This document shows positions 1-5,366 of a stretch of 10,289 bases of DNA, piece by piece. The stretch comes from Solirubrobacteraceae bacterium. GTDB lineage: Bacteria > Actinomycetota > Thermoleophilia > Solirubrobacterales > Solirubrobacteraceae. Within the stretch, counting starts at the first letter, position 1; every line of letters starts with the position of its first letter. Position numbers and translations under genes: made by a program. The notes beneath the pieces were generated by a model. The model saw only the letters and a program-made list of their open reading frames with translations, was not told where the DNA came from and did no database searches. The DNA lies in assembly GCA_030043235.1 (NCBI GenBank), contig JASHYF010000356.1:1-10289 (forward strand), given 5' to 3'.

Positions 1-10
1 GGCGAGCTTC

Positions 11-45
11 TCCGGCGGCGGCGAGTGTGTCCGGCGGCGGCGAGT
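11..45. repeat. Tandem direct repeat, 16-base unit, period 19
   Basis: The unit TCCGGCGGCGGCGAGT occurs at 11-26 and again, identical, at 30-45, separated by GTG. It lies upstream of the folP ribosome-binding site, so a folP start placed at the GTG of 27-29 would put the second copy inside the protein as SGGGE. The better-supported TTG start at 105 leaves the repeat outside the gene. Confidence 0.8.
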
Positions 46-92
46 ATCTCTTCTTTCAAAGTCTGTATGACTATGGATATACGGACCTTGCC

Positions 93-97
93 GGAGG
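93..97 (+). promoter_or_regulatory. Shine-Dalgarno that fixes the folP start
   Basis: GGAGG at 93-97 sits 7 nt before the in-frame TTG at 105-107. This is a near-ideal Shine-Dalgarno at normal spacing. Neither the upstream in-frame GTG at 27 nor the in-frame ATG at 129 has a comparable site, so the TTG is the preferred start. Confidence 0.75.
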
Positions 98-104
98 AAC
101 AACT

Positions 105-974
105 TTGACGGAGACCTCCTACCGCCTGATGGGGGTGCTCAACGTCACGCCCGACTCGTTCTCCGACGGGGGACGCTTCGTGAACGCCGACAGCGCCGCC
201 GCGCATGCGCGCACGCTGGTCGACGAAGGCGCAGACATCGTGGACGTCGGTGGCGAGTCCACTCGGCCCGGGGCCGAGCCGGTGCGGGCAGAGGAGGAGC
301 TGCGCAGGGTGCTGCCGGTGTTCGAACGGTTGGCCCACGAGCAGTTGGTCGCCGCAACCCAGCTATCCATCGACACGTGCAAGGCCGCCGTCGCGCGCGC
401 GGCGCTCGACGCGGGCGCCACGCTGGTCAACGACATCAGCGCTCTTCGCTTCGACCCGCAGATGGTCGGGCTGGTCGCCGGCAGCGGGGCTCATTGTTGC
501 CTCGTGCACATGCTCGGCGAGCCGCGAACCATGCAGTCGGACCCGCGCTATGAGAACGTCGTCGACGACGTCAAGGCGTTTCTCGAAGAGCGACTGGACT
601 TCGCCGTGCGCGAGGGCGTGAGCGAGGAGCGCGTCATGCTCGACCCGGGCATCGGCTTCGGCAAGACGCTCGCGAACAACCTCGAGCTGCTCTCGCGGCT
701 GGACGAGCTGGCGGCGCTCGGCCGGCCGCTCGTGGTGGGCACCTCGCGCAAGAGCTTCATCGCGCGTCTCAGCGCAGACGCCGCCGGCGAGGCCGAGCCG
801 GTGGACGTGCCGCGGCGCCTGCCCGGCACGATCGCCACCAACGTGCTCGCGCTCGAGCGCGGCGCCAGCGTGTTTCGCGTGCACGAGGTCGCCCCCGTGC
901 GTGCAGCCCTGGCCGTCGCGGCTGCTACGTTGGGCGGGCGATGGACGGCGAGGGGGACGACGCAGACGAGCTAG
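105..974 (+). CDS. folP: Dihydropteroate synthase FolP
   Basis: FolP condenses 6-hydroxymethyl-7,8-dihydropterin pyrophosphate with p-aminobenzoate to give dihydropteroate, in cytosolic folate synthesis, and is the sulfonamide target. With the TTG start it is 289 residues, normal for the family. The TIM-barrel signatures appear in order: MGVLNVTPDSFSDGG (residues 9-23), DIVDVGGESTRPGA (45-58), SIDTCKAAVARAAL, the NDIS strand, HMLGEPRTMQ, LDPGIGFGKT, GTSRKSF, and a C-terminal RVHEV. The last is usually RVHDV, so the Asp-to-Glu change is a mild oddity. The start rests on GGAGG 7 nt upstream. An in-frame GTG at 27 would add 26 low-complexity residues and is less likely. The 3' end overlaps folB by 34 nt, implying co-translation in a folP-folB-folK operon. 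Function is certain from the motifs; only the start is inferred. Confidence 0.97.
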   Translation: MTETSYRLMGVLNVTPDSFSDGGRFVNADSAAAHARTLVDEGADIVDVGGESTRPGAEPVRAEEELRRVLPVFERLAHEQLVAATQLSIDTCKAAVARAALDAGATLVNDISALRFDPQMVGLVAGSGAHCCLVHMLGEPRTMQSDPRYENVVDDVKAFLEERLDFAVREGVSEERVMLDPGIGFGKTLANNLELLSRLDELAALGRPLVVGTSRKSFIARLSADAAGEAEPVDVPRRLPGTIATNVLALERGASVFRVHEVAPVRAALAVAAATLGGRWTARGTTQTS

Positions 975-1384
975 ACGACGACGGCGGCGAGCTGGGGGAC
1001 GAGCGCGACCAGAACGCCGAGTCGGTCACCGTCGAGATCACCGGGCTGTCGCTGTACACGCATCATGGCGTCAGCGACGCCGAGCGCGAGGTCGGCCAGC
1101 GCCTCGTCTTCGACCTGCGCCTGGACATCGGCGAAAGCGACGCCACCGTCACCGACTCGCTCGACGACACCGTCGACTACGCAGAGGTCTGCCAGCTCGT
1201 CGCGCTGATAGCCCAACAGCGTTCGCATCGCACGCTCGAGCGTCTGTGCAGCACCATCGCCGACCGGCTGCTCGCCGACTACGAGCTCGAGGGCGTGTGG
1301 GTGAAGGCCGCCAAGCCCGAGCCGCCGATCGCGCTCAGCGTCGACGAGGTCTCCGTCGAGGTGTGGCGCGAAGCCGAGGAATAG
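941..1384 (+). CDS. folB: Dihydroneopterin aldolase FolB
   Basis: FolB cleaves 7,8-dihydroneopterin to 6-hydroxymethyl-7,8-dihydropterin and glycolaldehyde, making the substrate for the next gene, folK. The family core starts near residue 31: GLSLYTHHGVSDAEREVGQ (35-53, with the conserved HHGV and following Glu), DTVDYAEV (76-83), TLERLCSTIADRLL, and VWVKAAKPEPPI (119-130), which carries the conserved Lys and Pro. The protein is 147 residues, against about 120 typical. The excess is an N-terminal tail in which 14 of the first 27 residues are Asp or Glu. ATG 941 is the only usable in-frame start before the core. It lies inside folP, giving a 34-nt overlap, behind only a weak G-rich Shine-Dalgarno. 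The acidic tail may exist mainly because its codons overlap folP. The stop directly abuts the folK GTG. Confidence 0.95.
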   Translation: MDGEGDDADELDDDGGELGDERDQNAESVTVEITGLSLYTHHGVSDAEREVGQRLVFDLRLDIGESDATVTDSLDDTVDYAEVCQLVALIAQQRSHRTLERLCSTIADRLLADYELEGVWVKAAKPEPPIALSVDEVSVEVWREAEE

Positions 1385-1936
1385 GTGCCGCGCGCGGGAG
1401 GCGTGGCCGGCGCGGGAGGCGTGGGCGACACGGAGCGCATCGGGCTGCTCGGGCTCGGCTGCAACCTCGGCGATCGCTGCGCCCGGCTGCAGACCGCCGT
1501 CCACGCTCTGCCCGGGATCGGCGTGTCGGTGCTCGCGTCGTCCTCCACCTACGACACCGACCCGGTCGGCGAGGTGCCCGCGCAGCCGGCCTTCCTCAAC
1601 GCCTGCCTGCGCGTGCGCACCGCGCTCCCGCCGCTAGCGCTGCTGGACGCCGTCAAGGGGCTCGAGTGCGAGCTCGGACGCGAGCCTGGCGGCGCGCGTC
1701 ACGGCCCGCGCACGATCGACATCGACGTCCTCCTGCTCGGCGAGCTGGAGCTCTCGCACGCGCGCATGCGCCTGCCGCATGCGCAGCTGCTCACGCGGCG
1801 GTTCGTGCTCATCCCCGCGCTCGAGCTCGACCTCGGCCTGCGCACGCCCGGCGGTGCGCGCCTAGCCGACGCGCTCGCCGCGCTCCCGCTCGACGAGGGC
1901 GTGCGCTGGGCCGGGCCGCCGCTGCAGCTGCCGTAA
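1385..1936 (+). CDS. folK: 6-hydroxymethyl-dihydropterin pyrophosphokinase FolK
   Basis: FolK transfers pyrophosphate from ATP to 6-hydroxymethyl-7,8-dihydropterin, feeding FolP. Family motifs in the 183-residue product are LGLGCNLGDR (22-31), TYDTDPVGEVPAQPAFLNAC (55-74), the ATP/Mg site HGPRTIDIDVLLLG (106-119), and PHAQLLTRRFVLIPALEL (131-148). GTG 1385 follows the folB stop with no gap and has GAGGA (1376-1380) 4 nt upstream. In-frame GTGs at 1403 and 1421 are alternatives, but their nearest GGGAGG is only one base away, too close to work. The first 17 residues are Gly/Ala-rich, encoded by a short tandem repeat, and precede the family fold. The gene ends 3 nt from the stop of the opposite-strand anti-sigma gene, with no visible terminator. 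Confidence 0.95.
   Translation: MPRAGGVAGAGGVGDTERIGLLGLGCNLGDRCARLQTAVHALPGIGVSVLASSSTYDTDPVGEVPAQPAFLNACLRVRTALPPLALLDAVKGLECELGREPGGARHGPRTIDIDVLLLGELELSHARMRLPHAQLLTRRFVLIPALELDLGLRTPGGARLADALAALPLDEGVRWAGPPLQLP
1392..1424. repeat. Tandem repeat in folK 5' end, period 18
   Basis: GCGCGGGAGGCGTGG at 1392-1406 recurs unchanged at 1410-1424. The period of 18 keeps the frame and encodes the RAGGVA/GAGGVG segment of the FolK N-terminal extension. Each copy carries a GGGAGG sequence and an in-frame GTG, so the duplication also copied a potential start codon. Confidence 0.75.
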
Positions 1937-1939
1937 GCG

Positions 1940-2623
1940 TCACGCGGCGAGCGTTTCGTCGCCGCGCCAGCTGGCCAGCGACAGCAGCGTGGCGGCGCTC
2001 ACGCCGTGTCCCGCCACCACACACAGACGCCCGGCGCGCAGCCACGTCACCACTTTTGCGCCGTCCTCGCTCGTCAGCCAATATGGGGTGCCTTCGCGGC
2101 GCACCACCACGCCGCCGCTCACCGTGGGCGCCGGGGTGCCGCCGACGATCGCATAGCCGATCCGGTTCTTGCGATCCGCGTAGAAGACCGTCGTCACGCT
2201 GCGCTTGCCCATGCGGTCGACGCGCATGCCCGTCGCACGGAAGCCGAAGCTCCGTGCCCAATACGGAAACGACACGCCGTCCACGGACGCCATCAGCGCG
2301 GTGCCGTCTCGAGGATCCTCCGCCGGCGCGGGCATCGTCGCCGGACGCAGCGTCAGCGCCACCGTCCTCGCCAGCGTCAGCGACGAGGTGCCGCTGCGCC
2401 CCGACAGGCTCAGCACGAGCACCGCAGCCACCACCACCGCGGCGAGCGCCGGGGCGCTCGCCAACAAGCCCCAGCGGATCGCCGCGCGCCGGCGGCGCTG
2501 GCTGCGAGCGCGGTCGGCCACGAGCGCCTCCACGCGGTCGTGCAGCTCCTGCGGGGCGCGCACGTCGATCGAGCGCACCATGTCGGTCAGCTCGGATTCC
2601 GTGCGGGGAGGTCGATCGCTCAT
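1940..2623 (-). CDS. Probable anti-sigma factor, single-pass membrane protein
   Basis: This 227-residue protein has an N-terminal cytosolic part (1-50, ending in the basic SQRRRRAAIR), one transmembrane helix at about 51-74, and an outside domain of about 150 residues. The outer domain contains the stretch VDGVSFPYWARSFGFRATG (114-132) and a TTVFYADRKNRIGYAIVGG segment. Its ATG overlaps the sigma gene's TGA (ATGA at 2620-2623), and AAGGA lies just upstream, so the two are translationally coupled. That arrangement plus topology is why it is called an anti-sigma factor; there is no sequence proof. The zinc-binding H-x3-C-x2-C motif of ZAS anti-sigma factors is absent, and the only Cys (201) is in the outer domain. 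I have a vague memory of similar outer domains in Thermoleophilia. A structural or sensory membrane protein with another role remains possible. Confidence 0.75.
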   Translation of the reverse strand: MSDRPPRTESELTDMVRSIDVRAPQELHDRVEALVADRARSQRRRRAAIRWGLLASAPALAAVVVAAVLVLSLSGRSGTSSLTLARTVALTLRPATMPAPAEDPRDGTALMASVDGVSFPYWARSFGFRATGMRVDRMGKRSVTTVFYADRKNRIGYAIVGGTPAPTVSGGVVVRREGTPYWLTSEDGAKVVTWLRAGRLCVVAGHGVSAATLLSLASWRGDETLAA

Positions 2624-3228
2624 GACGTTCCTTCACCTACAGAGACTCCACTGGCGCCAGCGCCTTCCCCCGGCGCGCCCGCGACTCGCGCAGCTTGGGA
2701 GAGCGTGCCGCCCCCGTCCGCAGCCGCTGCCGGGTGCTCGGGTGTCGCCACCAGGCGCTCGGCCACCTGCTTGCGCGCGCGAAACAGGCGCGTGGTCAGC
2801 GTCGCCTCGCGCACGCGCAGCGCGCGCGCCGCCTCCCGGTAGGAGAGGCCCAGCACGTCCACCGCCACCAGCGTCAGGCGAAAGCTGTCCGGCAGCGCGG
2901 CGATCGTCGCATAGATCTCCTGGACCTCCAACGCCTGCTCCGGCCGGCTCGTCGGCCTCGGGTCGGCCGTCACCACGTCCTCCAGCGTCGCCCACGTCAC
3001 CGGCCTGCGCGAGGCCGTGCGCAGATTCGTCAGAAACGTGTTGCGCAGCACGCGCATCAGGTAGTACAGCTCGTCGTCCCCGCGCAGCACGCGGGGACGC
3101 GAAAGCACGCGCGCAAACGTCTCCTGCACGAGGTCCTCCGCATCCTCCCGCGACCCGCACAGCGCCCACGCCGCGCGGTACAGGCGGTCCACGTGCTTTG
3201 TCAACGAGTGCGGATCCAGGGTGCGCAT
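2620..3228 (-). CDS. ECF-family RNA polymerase sigma factor
   Basis: This group-4 (extracytoplasmic function) sigma factor has 202 residues. Region sigma2 spans about 13-73, including CGSREDAEDLVQETFARVL (24-42), the core-binding and -10-melting part, and YYLMRVLRNTFLTNLRT. Region sigma4 spans about 105-158 with ALPDSFRLTL, then the helix-turn-helix GLSYREAARALRVREATL and RLFRARKQVAERL. No sigma1 or sigma3 is present, as expected for ECF proteins. An Ala/Gly/Ser-rich tail (159-202) follows sigma4 and lacks an SnoaL or other recognisable domain. ATG 3228 has no good Shine-Dalgarno, and the frame offers no start further upstream. The gene is transcribed away from the secreted protein at 3450 and is coupled to the downstream membrane protein. 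That neighbour suggests control by sequestration at the membrane and release by an envelope signal, which is unknown. Confidence 0.93.
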   Translation of the reverse strand: MRTLDPHSLTKHVDRLYRAAWALCGSREDAEDLVQETFARVLSRPRVLRGDDELYYLMRVLRNTFLTNLRTASRRPVTWATLEDVVTADPRPTSRPEQALEVQEIYATIAALPDSFRLTLVAVDVLGLSYREAARALRVREATLTTRLFRARKQVAERLVATPEHPAAAADGGGTLSQAARVAGAPGEGAGASGVSVGEGTS

Positions 3229-3449
3229 GACGACGCGCGGCGGCCAGCGGCGCCCATGCCGCCACCCGCCTGCACGTGCGACTGTAGCGCCCCGCGGGGA
3301 ACGCTCGGACGAGAAGCGTCGCGGGACCGGACGGGAAGGATCCGCGCGCGCGGGAGTCTGTTCGCGGTAACGGCCTCGCAGCGGCAGTCCACCGCCCGGC
3401 GACGGTCGCGTCGATCATCCGGCATGCGGCATGAGGAGGGTTGTTCTCT
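3229..3449. other. Divergent intergenic region, sigma gene / secreted protein
   Basis: This 221-nt region must hold the promoters for the - strand sigma operon and the + strand secreted protein. No housekeeping -35/-10 pair is convincing on either strand. GGAAC at 3298-3302 followed after 14 nt by CGTC at 3317-3320 (reading +) resembles ECF promoter halves, but the spacing is shorter than usual. The strong feature is the GAGGAGG ribosome-binding site at 3433-3439 near the right end. Confidence 0.4.
3433..3439 (+). promoter_or_regulatory. Shine-Dalgarno that selects GTG 3450
   Basis: GAGGAGG at 3433-3439 is one nt from the in-frame TTG at 3441 but 10 nt from the in-frame GTG at 3450. Only the latter is workable, so the signal peptide should begin MRLRW and the longer TTG start should be discarded. 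Confidence 0.65.
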
Positions 3450-4430
3450 GTGAGACTGCGTTGGCTTTTGCTTTTCCCGGCGGCTGCTCTGCCGGGAGCC
3501 GCCCTAGCGGTGTTGCCCGCCCTCGGGTCCTCGCCCTCCGGAGCAACGCTCGAAGTGAACGAAAACTGCAACGGCTACATCGACTGGCCGTGCTGGACAT
3601 CGCCGGGAGCCAAACCCGAATACGCGTCACTCACCACGATCGCCAGCGGCGGTGTCATCACGTTCGCCGATCACAGCGTCGCCACCAACGTCGCGTGGAC
3701 GGGCACCGCGCCCACCTGCTCCCCGAGCGTGCCGGTCAGCCCCGCGCCGGCAAAGACCGGCTGGGAAGGCACGTGCACGTTCGAAGCGCCCGGCACCTAC
3801 AAGTTCGAAAGCTCCAGCCTGTACGCCACCTACACGAAATACGAGGTCGTCGTGAGCGAGACCGGCACGAGCGGCACCACCTCCACCTCCACCGGCACCG
3901 GCACGACGGGCACGGGCGCCGGCACGACCGGGACCGGCACGACCGGCAAGGGCACCACAACTGGAGGGGACTCGTCAAGCTCCTCCAGCTCCAACCCGTC
4001 CACGCCCGGCTCCGGCTCCCAAACGCCGACCGGCGGCGGCTCCTCGGGGTCGCTTCGCGACAGCGGTCCCGTAGGCTCGCTGTTCGCCGGCGGCGCCTCC
4101 GGCTGCAAGCTCGCCGCCACACAGCATGGCCAATCGGTGCGCGGCTCGGTGGACGTCTCACAGGCCGCTGCCGGCGGTCGCCTGGAAGTGCAGCTGCTGG
4201 CCACGCGCGCCTCGCTGGCGAGCGCCGGCCACTCCGCGCGCGCGCAGGTCGGCCGTCTCGTGCGCTCAGCGCTGCGCGCCGGCACTCACACCTTCGTCGT
4301 GCCACTGAACGACAAGGCCACGCGTGCGCTGCACGGCCACGGTCATCTCGCGGTGACCGTCAAAGTCGTGATCACCTCCCCGCGTGGCGCCGCAGCAACG
4401 GTCACGCGCAGCGTCGTCCTGCGCGCCTGA
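3450..4430 (+). CDS. Secreted cupredoxin-like protein with Thr/Gly linker
   Basis: This is a predicted exported protein of 326 residues whose specific function is not recognised. A signal peptide (MRLRWLLLFPAAALPGAALA, cut near 20 or 26) is followed by a beta-rich domain at about 31-135 that reads like plastocyanin: GGVITFADHSVATNVAW (67-83) and TCTFEAPGTYKFES (108-121). The copper ligands of that fold are not there. The usual Pro-His-Asn is Ala-Thr-Asn (78-80), and the usual Cys-x2-His-x2-Met after GTY is absent. Four cysteines (40, 48, 90, 109) could form disulfides outside the cell. A Thr/Gly/Ser linker (138-200) follows, then a domain at about 217-326 (CKLAATQHGQSVRGSVDVSQ to TVTRSVVLRA) of a type I associate with Thermoleophilia secreted proteins. 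It is divergent from the sigma gene, so regulation by that sigma factor is a reasonable guess. Surface binding or adhesion is possible but unsupported. Confidence 0.8.
   Translation: MRLRWLLLFPAAALPGAALAVLPALGSSPSGATLEVNENCNGYIDWPCWTSPGAKPEYASLTTIASGGVITFADHSVATNVAWTGTAPTCSPSVPVSPAPAKTGWEGTCTFEAPGTYKFESSSLYATYTKYEVVVSETGTSGTTSTSTGTGTTGTGAGTTGTGTTGKGTTTGGDSSSSSSSNPSTPGSGSQTPTGGGSSGSLRDSGPVGSLFAGGASGCKLAATQHGQSVRGSVDVSQAAAGGRLEVQLLATRASLASAGHSARAQVGRLVRSALRAGTHTFVVPLNDKATRALHGHGHLAVTVKVVITSPRGAAATVTRSVVLRA
3861..3965. repeat. Low-complexity ACSGGS repeat encoding Thr/Gly linker
   Basis: Degenerate copies of a six-base unit close to GGCACG or ACCGGC encode alternating Thr-Gly in the secreted protein (residues about 138-172), then a Ser-rich run follows. 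Such segments typically act as flexible, surface-exposed spacers between domains and are prone to length change by slippage. Confidence 0.7.
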
Positions 4431-4491
4431 GCTCCTCGGGAGTCCGCTCGCGCACGGAGCGCTCCTCAGGAGCACGGCTCGCGCACCGTGC
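4431..4491. repeat. Tandem imperfect 30-31 bp repeat with hairpin in each copy
   Basis: Copy 1 is 4431-4460 and copy 2 is 4461-4491. Both begin GCTCCTC and share GCTCGCGCAC, with about 25 of 31 aligned positions identical. Each copy contains a small inverted repeat: CTCC-TCG-GGAG in copy 1 and GCTCC-TCA-GGAGC in copy 2. The array starts directly after the secreted-protein TGA and ends 7 nt before the coaX -10-like element. It may act as a weak terminator or RNA-stabilising stem, but no U-tract follows. Confidence 0.7.
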
Positions 4492-4497
4492 GATGAG

Positions 4498-4503
4498 CAT
4501 AAT
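4498..4503 (+). promoter_or_regulatory. Candidate -10 element for leaderless coaX
   Basis: CATAAT matches TATAAT at five of six bases and ends 8 nt before the coaX ATG. The predicted transcription start is at about 4510-4512, on the start codon itself. No -35 element and no Shine-Dalgarno are visible. The combination suggests a leaderless mRNA, which is common in actinobacteria. Confidence 0.45.
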
Positions 4504-4511
4504 GGCGCCCC

Positions 4512-5276
4512 ATGCTGCTGGTCGTCGACGTCGGCAACACGCAAACGCACTTCGGCGCCTTCCAGGATGAGGAGCTGCTGGAGCACTGGCGCTTCGCCAC
4601 CGTGCGCCAGTCCACCGCCGACCAGCTCGGCGCCGCGCTGCGCAACCTGCTCGCCTTGCGCGGCTACTCATTCGAGGACCTGCACGCGTCCATCGTCTCC
4701 TCCACGGTGCCCCAGCTCGAGCCCGAGTGGACGGCCATGTCCGAGCGCTATCTCGGCCACCGCATGCTCGCCGTCGGTCCGGGCACCAAGACCGGCATGG
4801 CAATCCGCTATGACAACCCGCGCGAGATCGGGGCCGATCGCCTCGTCAACGCCGTCGCCATCCGCGAGCGCTTCGGCGGTCCCGCCGTTTGCGTGGACTT
4901 CGGCACGGCCACCACCTTCGACGTCGTCTCGCGCGATCGCGAGTACGTCGGCGGGGCGCTCATGACCGGCATCGAGATCTCGCTCGAAGCCCTCTCCGAA
5001 CGCGGGGCGCGATTGCCCAAGGTGGACCTCGCCCCACCACGCAGCGTGATCGGCAAGAACACCATCGACGCCATCCGCTCGGGGGTCGTGTTCGGATACG
5101 CCGGCGCCATCGACGCCATCCTGCGCCGCCTCTACGCCGAGCTCGGCCAGCGCGCTGACGTGATCGCCACCGGCGGCCTGTCGGGGCTGGTCGTTCCCTT
5201 CACCGAGGAGATCGACGAGATCGACGACCTGCTCACGCTCACCGGGCTGCGCCTGCTGTACGAGCGCAATCGGTGA
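4512..5276 (+). CDS. coaX: Type III pantothenate kinase CoaX
   Basis: CoaX phosphorylates pantothenate with ATP, the first committed step of coenzyme A synthesis, in the cytosol. Type III enzymes need a monovalent cation and are not feedback-inhibited by CoA. The 254-residue protein is full length and shows the ASKHA-fold signatures: phosphate loop DVGNTQTHFG (6-15), the pantothenate/catalytic segment NPREIGADRLVNAVA (102-116) with catalytic Asp109, the cation-site CVDFGTATTFD (127-137), GGALMTGIEIS (147-157), and NTIDAIRSGVVFGYAGAID. The adenosine-site VIATGGLSGLV (217-227) completes the set. There is no Shine-Dalgarno, but a -10-like CATAAT ends 8 nt before the ATG. In mycobacteria coaX lies in the same fol-to-lysS neighbourhood with panC and panD, which are not found in this window. 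Confidence 0.96.
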   Translation: MLLVVDVGNTQTHFGAFQDEELLEHWRFATVRQSTADQLGAALRNLLALRGYSFEDLHASIVSSTVPQLEPEWTAMSERYLGHRMLAVGPGTKTGMAIRYDNPREIGADRLVNAVAIRERFGGPAVCVDFGTATTFDVVSRDREYVGGALMTGIEISLEALSERGARLPKVDLAPPRSVIGKNTIDAIRSGVVFGYAGAIDAILRRLYAELGQRADVIATGGLSGLVVPFTEEIDEIDDLLTLTGLRLLYERNR

Positions 5277-5327
5277 CATCCAGCACGGCCCGTAGCCCGC
5301 ATGGATGGTCAGCGCGCGAACCCTCCC

Positions 5328-5343
5328 GGCGCCGGCAGGCGCC
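5328..5343 (+). terminator. GC hairpin between coaX and dusB, possible weak terminator
   Basis: GGCGCC at 5328-5333 and GGCGCC at 5338-5343 form a 6-bp stem with a GGCA loop in the 90-nt gap after coaX. No U-run follows; the next bases are CCCTTAAAC. It could be a factor-dependent terminator, an RNA-stabilising stem, or chance in GC-rich DNA. Confidence 0.25.
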
Positions 5344-5347
5344 CCCT

Positions 5348-5353
5348 TAAACT
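5348..5353 (+). promoter_or_regulatory. Candidate -10 element for dusB
   Basis: TAAACT matches the TAnnnT core of actinobacterial -10 boxes and lies in a short AT-rich patch. It predicts a transcript starting near 5360, only about 7 nt before the ATG at 5367. No -35 element and no Shine-Dalgarno are seen. Confidence 0.25.
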
Positions 5354-5366
5354 CAAACGTCAGCTC

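Larger units (their letters stand above)
1..104. other. Region upstream of folP with direct repeat and AT-rich island
   Basis: No gene can be assigned. A 16-base direct repeat lies at 11-26 and 30-45. It is followed by an unusually AT-rich stretch at about 46-82 in otherwise GC-rich DNA, which could hold a promoter for the folate operon, though no clean -35/-10 pair stands out. One + frame is open from base 1 to a TGA at 106-108, which overlaps the folP TTG start by two bases, so the tail of an upstream gene is possible. The poor third-position GC after base 46 argues against this. Actinobacterial neighbours at this spot are usually ftsH or folE, but nothing here is recognisable as either. 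Confidence 0.4.

Noticed and set aside
901..2625. 574-codon + strand open frame
   Set aside because: Arg/Ala/Pro-only composition with no family motifs; it runs through folB, folK and the anti-sigma gene, all of which have clear evidence. It is a by-product of high GC.
1809..2636. 275-codon - strand frame over the anti-sigma gene
   Set aside because: Arg/Gly/Ala-rich product with no topology. The 1940-2623 frame has a transmembrane helix and an ATGA overlap with the sigma gene.
3298..3320. ECF-type promoter GGAAC-14 nt-CGTC facing the secreted-protein gene
   Set aside because: The two halves match known ECF consensus blocks, but 14 nt is shorter than the usual 15-17, and both short blocks are expected by chance in this composition.
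3431..4570. 379-codon + frame beginning at ATG 3431
   Set aside because: The Arg/His-rich product has no signal peptide or domain. The overlapping frame from GTG 3450 has a signal peptide, a cupredoxin-like domain and a proper ribosome-binding site.
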